64,000 nt of DNA from the NCBI GenBank assembly GCA_021399435.1, contig JAJTUP010000139.1:45400-109399 (forward strand), read 5' to 3'. Positions 45,656 through 55,380 of the stretch are shown piece after piece. This DNA comes from Diaporthe sp. PMI_573 (lineage: Eukaryota > Ascomycota > Sordariomycetes > Diaporthales > Diaporthaceae). Numbering within the stretch: position 1 is the stretch's first letter; each line of letters begins with the position of its first letter. The position numbers and the translations under genes are program-made. The notes below the pieces were generated by a model, which was not told the origin of the DNA, ran no database searches, and was given only the letters and a program-made list of their open reading frames with translations.

Positions 45656-46392
45656 TAAAAACCCGCAACAGGCAACAAGGGTATATTGATCTTTGCGCGA
45701 GGGTTTTCTCGAAGGTACGCTAGGACCTGAGCTTTTCCCACGGTAGAGACTTTCGCAGCCCCTGTGTCCCACATTTCTCCCTGATATATTGTACTATAGG
45801 GATCGTTCAAAACAAATTGAGTTGCCTCTGTGGCTTTTAGGGCTGTATATATATCTTCCCCTGTTGTACGGTGAAAGAATGCGGCGTTTAGGGGGTAATT
45901 CGAAGAACTCTCGCTTGCTTGGCCCACGGAATGTTCTGAGTCTGAGTCATCGGCGATGGTTCGTACCTGGTTTTCACCTTCGTACTCAAGAAGGAAATTC
46001 TCGAATTCTTTGTCGTTTGAGTCGTACGGAGGTTCTTCCCCTATAACCTGACAGGCTTGGAGGTATTGATCTCTCGTGCGCTTCCTCTCAGCTTCCGGGT
46101 GATTTGTGGACCAACAGCCTTCCTTCTTGCACACAAAGCACCTTTTGTTTTTGAAGGTGCGGCTTCTGAAGGGCTGCTGTGAGGAAGATCCTGTTCGGTA
46201 TGAAGGAGATTCCGTACGGTAGGGCATTACTGCTTGTTTCTGATGTCCCTGTGACCGTCCCTTTCCGTACGGCACCTTCTGGCGGTCTTTGAATGGTGAT
46301 TTGTACCGTCTGTCCACAAAGTTGATCTCTGGTGCTGCTTCGTACGCGAACTGCCGTGAATAATCACTCTCGGACCTTTGGGCAATGTCCAC
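45656..46392 (-). pseudogene. Ty1/copia retrotransposon Gag-protease fragment
   Basis: The minus strand encodes a basic Gag tail, a zinc knuckle RCFVCKKEGCWSTNHPEAER (variant CCHC), an acidic linker and a retropepsin start with WDTGAAKVSTVGKAQVLAY, carrying the catalytic DTGA. It is cut off before the protease flap, and its left edge abuts the hAT relic at 45655. Upstream (46393 onward) the sequence switches to the Est1-type pseudogene, so the fragment is truncated on both sides. No LTR was found. Four CGTACG hexamers occur in this 0.7-kb piece. Confidence 0.75.
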
Positions 46393-46798
46393 AAGATGTC
46401 TTCTATTTATAGTCGCTGGCTTTGGAGTACCAGTGCTTTAACACATCTGTCCAAATTTCCCTATTGTGTATATCTTCGTCCTCAATTGCCATCCAGTATC
46501 GCCCTAGGTCGCCTAGGTACTCAATCTAAATATCTTCGAAAGCTAAGACCATCTCATACAGCAAAGCTGTCATCAAGTATGTAATATAGATGAATGTAAG
46601 CATGTGTTTAAGAGAGGTAGGAAGCCTATGGCGTAATAATTCAAGGAACAAATGTATGCCGTGTCACTACATCCTCGCCGGCATAGCATACTTCAACGTA
46701 AGTCTCCTCAGGGCTAGACTTGTAGATGGGTGTTGTGAGGCTAAGAAGAAATCGTGATGTTCATGCAAAAGAGTGCGATGTAGCGCAATTAATGCCTA

Positions 46799-46847
46799 AC
46801 GTGCGTGATAAGCGAGTCAGCCAGACAAGCGAGTCAGCCACTTTCCA
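46799..46847 (+). repeat. Left 49-bp terminal inverted repeat of the Fot1-type element
   Basis: Identical, in reverse complement, to 48612-48660. Holds two direct 14-bp units AAGCGAGTCAGCCA. Confidence 0.95.
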
Positions 46848-46887
46848 CCACCCTACTACAACTACCCTTAATTACACAACCACAACA

Positions 46888-48561
46888 CTAGGAAACTACA
46901 ATAACTGAATCGCAAACAGATGAATCAGAGGATTCTGCAGCCTCCTTGCACGTGCGTGCATTATGGCCTGGCTTGCCGCATACGCCACAGCACCGAATCT
47001 TCGTACGAGCCTCCCCTGCACCACTACCATCTTGTTGCGTTTCCTGGATTCCTTGCCCACCCACGTCCTTCTGATCTAGTAAATCCAGTGCTTCTTGTAC
47101 GGTAAGTGATCCTCCAAGCCGTACACGTGTTTTTTTGGCTCTCCGTCTCTTACTAAGCCCCTCATTGGCCTTGCGTAATGCGGAAACCTCGCTACGTAAA
47201 AGAGCCACTTCGTGCATTACAGCCATCGTACCTTTAGCTAGAAGGTCCACAGCAGCTAGCATAGGCGTTGGAGAGCTACCCTGGTGGTTGGATATCCGGG
47301 TCTTAATAAGCTCTGACTGCGAGGTGGCTTCTCGAGTATTGTGTGGTGTTTGTGAGACCCAAGGTAGTGCTGTACCTGGCCTTGAGCCTGGGGGTGTTGG
47401 GGTGTTGATACGTATATCCAGCTTAGATATCACCCTCTCTGGGTCGTACGGTATAAGGCCGGCTCCGGCAAACCCACCCTGGATGTTGTTTTCCGTAATG
47501 GAAGCAATAAACGCAGCTCTGAACCCACAGAGAAACTCCAGCTTGCTGATGTGTGTGATATTCATCCGCATTAGCTGCTCGATTTGGTAGCTGTATGCCT
47601 TCTTCAACGGCCCAAAACAGCCAACATCTAATGGCTGGAGTAGGTGTGAGGAATGCGGAGGCATACAGAGTGTGATAATATTGTGTTCCTGGCAGTAGGT
47701 CTCAAATTCCTCGGAGTGGTGGCTACCGTGGCCGTCCAGGATTAATAGCCGGTATATACCCTTCGTACGAGATGCTGTATGGTCGTCGAAGTGTTTGATC
47801 CAATCAAGGCCTACTGGGTTTGTAGTCCAGCCATTATCGGTCGTTGCAATGCGCCAAGTAGTCGGAAGGTCGCACTCTTGATACCAGTTGGCAAGGTGGT
47901 ATTGCCCAGCCAAGATGATAAATGGTGGAATAGCCCAACCTAGAGCATTCACCCCTTGGATAACCGTAGCCCACTCACGATTGCCAGGCTGGGCCTGTTT
48001 AGCCCTACCGCGGCCATCTGAGGTAGTAACTACCATGGTGGGCGTGATGATGCCCATCATAAAGCCGGTCTCGTCGAAATTATACGAATCTTCGTCGAGG
48101 ATGCCGTATTTGGCCTTGGTGTTTCGTACGAGTGCAAACCACTCGCGAATGACCTTTGGATCTTCGCATCTGGCCCTTTGGTAGTCGTATTTACGCGTAA
48201 AACGCGTACGAAGCTCTGGTTGGCGTTTGACAAAGTTGTGAGCCCATCGTACGCCAACAGGGGGCGCGTCGCGTTCGCGTAGCAGTCGGTTGGCCATATC
48301 TTCCACGTACGCGAGCCGGGGATGGAATGCGCGTGCACACAGCTCAATTATATATCGTACGATCGTTTGCTCTTCTAAATCCGTGAGTTTGCGTGAGTTG
48401 GCTGGAATATCGCGCCGTGCAGGTCGACCATCGCGTCGGTCACGGAGGGTATCCTTATTGACGTCGTAGATCCTCGCTGCAGCTCGATTGCTAAGTTTTG
48501 GGTCATTTCGAAGAGCGTTGAGTGCCAAGTTTATTCTGGCTTCGTACGAAGTGGTTTCCAT
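46888..48561 (-). CDS. Fot1/pogo-type DDE transposase, 557 aa
   Basis: An intron-free frame runs from ATG (METTSYEARINLALNAL). The N-terminus holds a Psq/CENP-B-like helix-turn-helix (about 10-45, LSNRAAARIYDVNKDTLRDR) and a second CENP-B-like HTH (about 55-125, with VRWAHNFVKRQPELRTR). The DDE domain has YNFDETGFMMG (D163), LLILDGHGSHHSEEF (D276) and PPHSSHLLQPLDVG (D312), the DDD triad of the pogo family. The C-terminus has a coiled coil and a zinc knuckle CCGVCGKPGHNARTC at about 523-537. It cleaves at TA and moves the element. No stop, frameshift or missing catalytic residue is seen, so it may be active. Nine CGTACG hexamers lie in the gene. Confidence 0.95.
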   Translation of the reverse strand: METTSYEARINLALNALRNDPKLSNRAAARIYDVNKDTLRDRRDGRPARRDIPANSRKLTDLEEQTIVRYIIELCARAFHPRLAYVEDMANRLLRERDAPPVGVRWAHNFVKRQPELRTRFTRKYDYQRARCEDPKVIREWFALVRNTKAKYGILDEDSYNFDETGFMMGIITPTMVVTTSDGRGRAKQAQPGNREWATVIQGVNALGWAIPPFIILAGQYHLANWYQECDLPTTWRIATTDNGWTTNPVGLDWIKHFDDHTASRTKGIYRLLILDGHGSHHSEEFETYCQEHNIITLCMPPHSSHLLQPLDVGCFGPLKKAYSYQIEQLMRMNITHISKLEFLCGFRAAFIASITENNIQGGFAGAGLIPYDPERVISKLDIRINTPTPPGSRPGTALPWVSQTPHNTREATSQSELIKTRISNHQGSSPTPMLAAVDLLAKGTMAVMHEVALLRSEVSALRKANEGLSKRRRAKKTRVRLGGSLTVQEALDLLDQKDVGGQGIQETQQDGSGAGEARTKIRCCGVCGKPGHNARTCKEAAESSDSSVCDSVIVVS

Positions 48562-48611
48562 TGTTGGTTGTGGAAAGAGATGGTGTTTTGTTTAAAGGAG
48601 GCGCGTTGGGT

Positions 48612-48660
48612 TGGAAAGTGGCTGACTCGCTTGTCTGGCTGACTCGCTTATCACGCACGT
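48612..48660 (-). repeat. Right 49-bp terminal inverted repeat of the Fot1-type element
   Basis: Reverse complement of 46799-46847 without mismatch; followed directly by TA. Confidence 0.95.
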
Positions 48661-48959
48661 TACCACTATTAGTTGTTGTGCTTCGTTCAGCGCGCTGTGT
48701 GAGCTATCAACCTCGATGCATTTGGACTCGACCCTGTGTTTGTCGCTAGTCGGTCAGCAGGACATCGCAAGCAGCGAGACAGGCACAGCACGAAGCTGAA
48801 GGTGACGCACATGACCAAGCCGGCATAAATTCCCTTCACTTCGGGAACTAATTGTTCTTGACTAATTGGACGTGTCTCTGGTTGTGTAATCATCGTATCT
48901 ACAAAAGGATCTTCCACTGCCGGTTGGGATGCTGCCTGAGTACTGGTCGTACCGTATTA

Positions 48960-49280
48960 ATTCACCAAATTCGCCCAAACCCCTGTCATCGCCCTTCCTT
49001 AACACAGCTTAGTGACAGTCTAAGGATGGTTTAGGGTTTTCGTTGAGCCACATTGAACCACCAGATCTCTCCATTTTTCCTTTGAATACAGAGTTCAATT
49101 GGCTTCTGCCACTGACAGGGGGTTGGACGAATTTGGTGAATTAATACGGTACGCTATACTTATTTATATGTCTTGCTGGGGTCTTTCTGAATTCTATATA
49201 CATACGAGGGACTGTACTTTGTCAAGTACCACTATAGGCGGACAACGGATGATATTTCATCACCGCTGCTGGGAGGGGTG
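48960..49280. other. Intergenic, no gene recognised
   Basis: Left flank of the fragment at 49284. Nothing recognisable. Confidence 0.3.
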
Positions 49281-49283
49281 CGG

Positions 49284-49488
49284 CCGAGGCGCTTCGAGCC
49301 ACGACGCAGGACGAGCTGCGAGAAGTGCTCGCCGACCGGTACAACACGCTCATGGGCTTCAGCTTAGCCGACAACAAGAAAGACCAAGTTCTTGACGAAG
49401 AAAGAGTTATTGCTCGTCTCACCGAGGGCAAATTTAGTAAGGCAACGGTGAAAGTCACTCTTCCTGTTTGTGTGAATGTCAACAGGTA
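49284..49488 (+). pseudogene. Unidentified protein C-terminal fragment
   Basis: One frame encodes EALRATTQDELREVLADRYN, TLMGFSLADNKKDQVLDEER and EGKFSKATVKVTLPV, ending VNVNR and TAG. Composition and the sharp end suggest the last exon of a real protein, but no start or family is recognised. It may be a fragment left by transposition. Confidence 0.3.
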
Positions 49489-49857
49489 GGTATTGATGGT
49501 AAGCTACGATTTCGAGCATGCTAGTCTTACATCTCCTGGTACTGTACTGTATTGGACACAAGTACCACTATCAAACTTTCTGGATGATATTTAGAAATAT
49601 TAACCCTAGGAAGTCGAGAACATATTAAAAGTACAGAAGCATTGTACACTGCAAAAGTGATTGCACTTGTCGAATGCAAAAGGTGGTTAAACTCATACTA
49701 TTTCAGGGCCTAATATGGTACGTACATAAAGAACACATACGAATATAAATATACAGCAACAGCGGCTCTCTCCTCCTGACCGAATTTCTCGTTGTCTAAA
49801 CTGTTCCCGTTTATCTTCCTTAAAAACGACCTCTTAGATCTAAATGAAGATACAGTA
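49489..49857. other. Promoter side of the MFS pseudogene
   Basis: AT-rich spacer with no gene. A pyrimidine-rich leader (cttcctta, ctcttagatc) precedes the ATG at 49858. Confidence 0.35.
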
Positions 49858-51597
49858 ATGCCTACTTTCAACAATAACGAGGCTACCTTTGTAAGCATCA
49901 AGATGCCTGCCAGGTCGCAACAACAGGACCTGGGCTGTATTGCTTCCTCAAGCCAGACTTCAGAAGATGTGTTTTTGACACCAACTGAAGCTTTAAAGCT
50001 CTACATTTCAGTCTGGACGCCCACTTTACACCAAAAATTAATCATGTTCACTTTATCCGTCGTCTCATTCATGGTTGCACTGGATGCTTGTATTATCATT
50101 ACCTCGTTAAATGTAAAGTCACCTATTTTGGTACATGTTAAATTTGCAAGACATAATTGGTTGACATTTGTGAGGCTATTACGATTGACCTGAAGTTAAA
50201 CACAACTCAAGGCATCTGGATCGGTACTGCGTACCTCCTTGTCACCGCTACTACAATGCCGTTACTTGCTGAGTTAAGCAATGTCTTTGGCCGACCGGCA
50301 GTCCTGACCTCCTGCCTTGTTTTCTTTACTGTCGGCACGATCTTTTGCTGCCTCGCAGATGGAATCTCGCTACTCCTGGGCGGGAGGGTACTGCAGGGCC
50401 TCGGAGGGGCTGGGGTGATGGTCCTGAGCCTGGTCATATTTACAGATATTGTACCCCTCCGCCACAGGCCTAAATAAATGGTACGGCTTCGTGTAAGTCT
50501 CTTCAATCGCGCCGTCGTGTGATTATCACTGACATATGGTAGCCTTGGGGCGTGGGCCCTGGGTAACTGCCTGGGGCCTGTGCTTGGTGGTGTGCTTGCG
50601 GAAAAGACAACCTGGCGTTGGATATTTTACATCATGTTTCCCTTCTGCGGTCTGGGACTGCTCCTCGTCATTAAGTTCCTCACACTGAATCCACCTCGCG
50701 CGACGCTACGTCAGAAACTGGACAGCATAGACTGGGTTGGAGCCTTCCTCTTCATCCCGTCAGGCACTTTGTTTCTGATCGCTGTTTCGTGGGGCGGCGT
50801 GCAGCTCAGTTGGTCAAGTCCAGGCACGCTTGTTCCCCTCTGTCTAGGGACACTCGGATTTGTGGCAACATTTCTCTACGAGCTGAGATTTGCGACGAAA
50901 CCGTTCCTTCAACGAAGCCTGTTCTGGGGTACCAGCCCCAGGGTCGCTTACATTTGCGGGGCAATTCAAGGATTTGTGGTCTGTTCACTTGCAATCTGCC
51001 CGACCTGCTTGGGAATTTCTAACAATTAAGCAGATCTACGGACAGCTTTACTATATACCACTATACTTCTTATCTGTCAAGCTCTACACACCCATTCATA
51101 CCGGGCTCGCCTTGCTGCCCGTCCTGGTCACACTTGTGCCCAGCTCGATGATAGCTGGTCGGCTGGTCACGCGCACAGCAGATTACCGCTGGCTAATTTG
51201 GATCGGTTGGACTCTGACAACTGTTGGGTCAGGTCTTACACTTTTATTTCACTCAGACACTCCAGTGGCGGTATGGGTGGTCGTTCTTATCATCCTCGGC
51301 CTAGGCCACGGGGCTGTCCTGAATGCGCAAAACTTCGCCGCTCAGGCCATGAGCAGGGTGGGCGAGCAAGGGGCAGCTGCTGCCATGTACATATTGACAC
51401 GTCAGTTTGGTATGACGCTTGGGGTTGGATTCGGCGGGTGTGTGTTTCAGAATGTCATGAGCTTGCGACTCCAGCAGACCGGTCTCGATACTAGTATTGC
51501 GACACACAGCGAGGCCTTTGTTGCCGAGCTCCATCGGATGCACGCTGATAGTATCATGAGATCGCAGATCCTGGATGCATATTCTTTCGGGTTGAGA
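49858..51597 (+). pseudogene. MFS (DHA2-type) transporter, broken by a 4-bp duplication and 3' replacement
   Basis: Exons: 49858-50112, 50175-50492, 50543-50978 and 51034 onward; introns of 62, 50 and 55 nt have CTAAC/CTGAC/TTGAC branch sites. The protein has the DHA2 family hallmarks: FMVALDACIIITSLN (TM1), GIWIGTAYLLVTATTMPLL, ELSNVFGRPAVLT (motif A), GGRVLQGLGGAGVMVL, GAWALGNCLGPVLGG (motif C) and later YGQLYYIPLYFLSVKLY. A tandem TAAA duplication (50471-50478) inserts a stop just after LRHRPK; without it the frame would continue WYGFV into the splice. The last TM helix is missing: after GLRGIYV the frame enters hAT sequence. Such pumps export drugs or secondary metabolites. Non-functional as seen. 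Confidence 0.8.
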
Positions 51598-52041
51598 GGC
51601 ATCTATGTGAAGAGGCAAAAGACGACCTTGTCCTCCTTTGATCGGTATCGTAATCGATACCGTCAAAGCCAACCCTCCGCTGCTCAAGCGGATGAATATA
51701 TCCGCTGGCAGGCCAGTGTGTCTGGGAGCGACAAGGACGTCGCAGACCCCGTTGAGTATTGGATCCTCAAGAGGTTTGAGTACCCGAGACTATCTCGACT
51801 GGCTCTTGACGTCATGACAGTGCCGGCCATGAGCTCGGAGTGCGAGAGACTGTTCTCTGCCACCGGGTTGATGGTCACGCCCCTCCGAAACCGCTTAGAC
51901 GCTGGGACGATTGGACTAATCCAAACGCTGCGATCTTGGTTACGCGCAGGCATTATCGAAGATGTCGATAGCATACTGCTTGACGATACAGCGTTGGAGG
52001 AGGCTGTTGGACGGGCTTGTTTGGAGGAGCAGCAGGAGTGA
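51598..52041 (+). pseudogene. hAT transposase C-terminal domain fused in frame to the MFS gene
   Basis: The open frame from the MFS continues without a stop into EYWILKRFEYPRLSRLALDV, MTVPAMSSECERLFSATGLM and NRLDAGTIGLIQTLRSWL, ending at TGA 52039-52041. This is the hAT dimerisation domain, complete to its usual end. The rest of the transposase is absent. It resembles the domain missing from the hAT fragment at 12.2-13.2 kb. The chimeric ORF (50890-52041) is 383 codons long. Confidence 0.8.
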
Positions 52042-52131
52042 GGCAATCGAAATTTCGGCGATAGGATCCCGAATTGCCCGATTAGGAAATCCGAGTTAAT
52101 GTGACAGGGGTCTTCCACGGGTTCAATATTA

Positions 52132-52172
52132 TGGACATCAATCCACAGATAGCCTCGTGGACATCAATCCAC
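52132..52172 (+). repeat. Direct pair of TGGACATCAATCCAC
   Basis: Two identical 15-mers (52132-52146 and 52158-52172) lie about 90 bp after the hAT stop, with further ATCCAC/GTGGAT variants to 52235. They look like the subterminal repeats of the hAT relic's 3' end. Confidence 0.5.
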
Positions 52173-52370
52173 GAGCACCCTGCTGAGTAAGCCGTCAATT
52201 CAATCCACAAAGTCGGATATTGACGTGGATGGATTGATTCCCTACCCTGGGGAGGACTCTTGAAGTCGTTAGACGGGCGCCAATTAAAGGGCGGAAACAT
52301 AGCTGCCTGAGTCAGTATCGCCCATATGTTGCTCTTAGGTGCTCCAGGCTCCCCATGAACGGTCGGTATA

Positions 52371-52472
52371 TCGCACACGGGCTCGGAGGAGCAGGGTGAT
52401 AATCTTGAGCCTGCTCATATTTACAGACATTGTGCCCCTCCGCTACAAATTTCAATACAAATTCGTGTATGT
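52371..52472 (+). pseudogene. Second MFS transporter relic
   Basis: DNA at 52381-52448 closely matches the segment 50400-50465 of the MFS pseudogene. It encodes GLGGAG, then after a frame change VIILSLLIFTDIVPLRYKF, with a GTATGT donor-like site after TTCGT at the equivalent splice position. Everything else of this copy is gone. Confidence 0.6.
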
Positions 52473-52479
52473 ACTGTAC

Positions 52480-53690
52480 TGTATGTCTAGGCTCTCGTGG
52501 GAACTTATTTAGGCACATAGGCTAACGTGATTAGTCAGATTCGGGCGTGAATACGTTCTGAGGCGTGCGAATCTCCGATCTCAAATACAAACACTGAGAG
52601 CCCGCAACAGCCGGCAGGATAGATTACGTGTCCTACTAGACAGTATCCCTCTGTCACGGCCAGCGCGAGATGCAGCATGGGAGCTGGGTCTATTGGCGCT
52701 ATCAACGAATATTCTAAGCTAAAGAGAAAGAAGGAAAAAGGGAGAGCGAAGCTCATGCGATCCCTGGACTGCGTAAAAGTCTTGACGCGACTGTGGGGCT
52801 TAGGGTTAGGGCCTTGTGACGGCCAGGGCTTGCTTGACCGTGGCTGCCGTCACACTGGCAATGCTATGTCTTCGTATCGCTCGTTAGAAACAGACAAAGA
52901 GGGGTCTACTACAGCGCGTACGCTGGACCTTTGGCTCAGATCCATCACTACCATGATTGAAAGGTTTTAGATGGGAGTTGTGTCACCGGCGGGGCCTTTC
53001 TTTTTCTAGGAGGCATCTTGTTTCGGCCAAGTGTTGTGTGTCTGTATCTGAAAGGTAGTCACACAGTGCAGTGCAAGAGGAAGGGGTAGTAGGAGGACTG
53101 GAGATACAACTTTCTGTTCGCCGGTTGTGGTGGGGATGCGCACTTATATACTTGGTAAGCAGGGCATTATTGGTAGAGGAGCCAAGTAACACGCGTCTCG
53201 AGGGCAACAAATGAACCTGGGCCGGGGGGTCGGAAAGGGCGTTATATTAGTAGAGATTTTCACCCACCTACGATTTATTCTCCAGCACTATGTTAGGAGA
53301 GGTTAGACGCATTAGATCCAATCGTACAAGCCTCACTACCTCTATTTTTCTTGCTCGGGGGGACTGGCGCAGTCCAAGGGCAGGAGTATAGGAGACGTGT
53401 GGTGCATTGATTGAGCCCATTGTACACCCCCCCTATAAACACTAACCCCCTCCCCCCTCGCCCCTCCCCGGCCCCGCTCTATCCCTCCTTCCCTGTGTTG
53501 TGCTCGCAACGGCGGTTGTTGGTAATTATGAGCAAGCACATGGCCTTTATGTCACCAGCCCCAGCCCCACCCTGAGTCGGCGAAGCAGCTGATGATATTA
53601 ACCTCCAGGAGCTTTATCCGGGCATACAAAGAAACATCAACGCGGCATTATCCCCTTATTTATGCAGATTTTGATTTCCACTATAGGACG
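52480..53690. other. Intergenic, low-complexity patches
   Basis: A CTTAGGGTTAGGG stretch (two telomere-like units) lies at about 52799-52811. A C-rich tract lies at 53430-53480. No gene. Confidence 0.35.
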
Positions 53691-54068
53691 GCTCAGGAGT
53701 CGCTGGTAACGTTTTGTTCAAATTATTATGGCCCGAGGCTGGGATCTGGATTAATCGCAGAGTCCGACTGATCGATCGCTCTAACATCCTCGTCCTGAAG
53801 TGACAGTAGAGGAATATGCCATCTCGCATCGATACATGTACGATTGTTTGATCAGTGCATCGCGGAGCGCTTTCTGCATGGCTAAAGTCATACAACTACG
53901 GCGGCCGGCGCTAGCTGCAGGCATTTCGGACTGTCGACTTTCTAGTTTGATCCTTTCGACGGTGCGCACGCTGCACGAGGCCCCCAAGGCTATTACCTGG
54001 GAATCGATTTCTTGTGTTAGCAGAGATTGAACAAGAATACGTTTTGCAGGATCAAGTTGTGGCGCCAT
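53691..54068 (-). pseudogene. Tc1-type transposase N-terminal relic
   Basis: From ATG 54068 the minus strand encodes MAPQLDPAKRILVQSLL, then SCSVRTVERIKLES and RRSCMTLAMQKALRDAL, a paired HTH region of fungal Tc1/mariner-like transposases. The next block (RMLERSISRTLR) is in another frame, showing a frameshift near 53820. The DDE domain is absent. It could be the N-terminal half of the same family as the 19.2-kb fragment, but they do not overlap. Confidence 0.6.
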
Positions 54069-55380
54069 GGTTGCAGCTTCTACTGGCTATAGCCAAGGCC
54101 ACCAACAATTATGATCATCGAGAACTTTTATCTCAATTGAAAAACTTGCGGGCGGATATGAAAAACGGCCTGGAAACAAGGAATCATGGCTATGAACCAA
54201 GCATGCTTCGTCTTCTGTCCACCCTAGATTTTCTCTGTATTGTGTTCCGTTAGCGTGACATGACACACATCAGATCAACATTATCGAAGTAGCTTGGTGA
54301 CGGATAAAGGTTGTCACAACTCACTGAAGCACTAGTCACATCCAGATTAATATCGGCAATATTTCCAAGCATCTCCTTCAACTCAGCCTGCAACTTTCGG
54401 CTTTTGAGATCAAGTTATTCAGTCTGTGACCCATCCGTACCTACTCTTTTTTTTTTTTTTTTTGAGATGCCATCAAGCTTTCATTTTGCTAGGGGAAAAT
54501 GCAGTGACTAAGCCGGATGGAATTAAAGCAGTCAAAATGCCTAGTTTCTTCAGTTTTTTCTTAATGCTGTTGGTAATATGAAAGGAGGCGACATCTATGA
54601 TAAGTAATAGTTTCCCCTATGAGTTGGCAATAGGCTGGAACTCTTGATTGATCTACTTTTTTATCAGCACTTCGTTGCGAGAGGAGGATCACTCTCGACT
54701 TGCTTCAGAGAGCGCCCTTGCGACCGGGGTCTTTCACAGTGTATTCACTGTGAGCCGGATGAACAAACGATCTGGCGTTCCTAAGCTTTCTTCTCTGTTT
54801 AGATTTCTAGTGATCTTCTTTCATACTCGCACACAGACCTCACCCCACTCGTTGAGCCAATCAGCCAAAAGTTCAATGCATGATCGCTTAACGGCGCAGC
54901 CTTTGGCCCTGAAGACCTGCAGACCTGCAATTTGTGTAACAGGCAGTGCGTGCTTTCTCCCGTGCCATGCGGGGGATGAAGTGCCTAGGTGATCAACCAG
55001 CCTGTTTTCTCAGAGTGACATAGAAAGGAAGTCTCATACCTAAGTACTTCCAGGTCGAGGATGGCACTTTTCCGCAAGCATCTAAGGCTTGATTGGCTTC
55101 AGTGTTCTCGAAGACTGTCTTCTAGATTTTCACTTCATGGTGAAATGATCCAGTGAGAGGAAGTAGTTGTTGGAAAATGGGCAGGACGTGCAGGTCGTAC
55201 AGGTCGTGCGTGCGCCTGTGTGCCACCTTCCCTATTGTCGTCCACTCTGTCGACAGCCTTCTGGCCCTCTTCCTCCCGCTATGGTATGAAACTGCCAGAC
55301 TCTGCTTTAAGCGCATAATCTATATTATCGTATGTTTCGCAACTTTTGTGTTGGCGATCATTACAATTATTTCTATTCTG
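54069..55380. other. Intergenic with T17 run
   Basis: A 17-nt T run lies at 54447-54463. Open frames at 54014-54253 and 54648-54992 have no recognisable motif. It includes the downstream flank of the ankyrin ORF. Confidence 0.35.

Larger units (their letters stand above)
46799..48660 (-). mobile_element. Complete Fot1/pogo-type transposon, 1862 bp
   Basis: Ends are a perfect 49-bp inverted repeat beginning ACGTGCGTGATAAG, flanked by the dinucleotide TA on both sides (46797-46798 and 48661-48662), the target duplication of Tc1/mariner/pogo elements. Each terminal repeat contains two direct copies of AAGCGAGTCAGCCA spaced by GAC, likely transposase sites. The interior is a single intact transposase gene. 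Perfect repeats and an open frame suggest recent insertion. The host sequence hit is the Est1-type pseudogene. Confidence 0.95.
46396..48950 (-). pseudogene. Est1-type DNA/RNA-binding domain gene, split by Fot1 element
   Basis: Right of the Fot1 element the minus strand encodes TRPISQEQLVPEVKGIYAG, LVM, and after a 77-nt intron (48810-48734, GTGCGT...ACACAG) VESKCIEVDSSHSAL. Left of the element one frame continues ALIALHRTLLHEHHDFFLAS, QHPSTSLALRRL, KYAMPARM, HGIHLFLELLRHRLP, HMLTFIYITYLM, then YLGDLGRYWMAIEDEDIHN and HWYSKASDYK. This string matches the fungal Est1/SMG-like DNA/RNA-binding domain family. Stops replace expected residues: TAG-TGA after PARM (46664-46669), TAG after AFEDI (46526-46528) and TAG after SDYK. 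Trp and Arg are expected at the first three, so these are G-to-A or C-to-T type changes. The copia fragment cuts the gene off at about 46.39 kb. Dead gene. Confidence 0.78.

Noticed and set aside
52796..52812. TTAGGG-like telomere repeat
   Set aside because: Only two units; too short to indicate an interstitial telomere or chromosome end.
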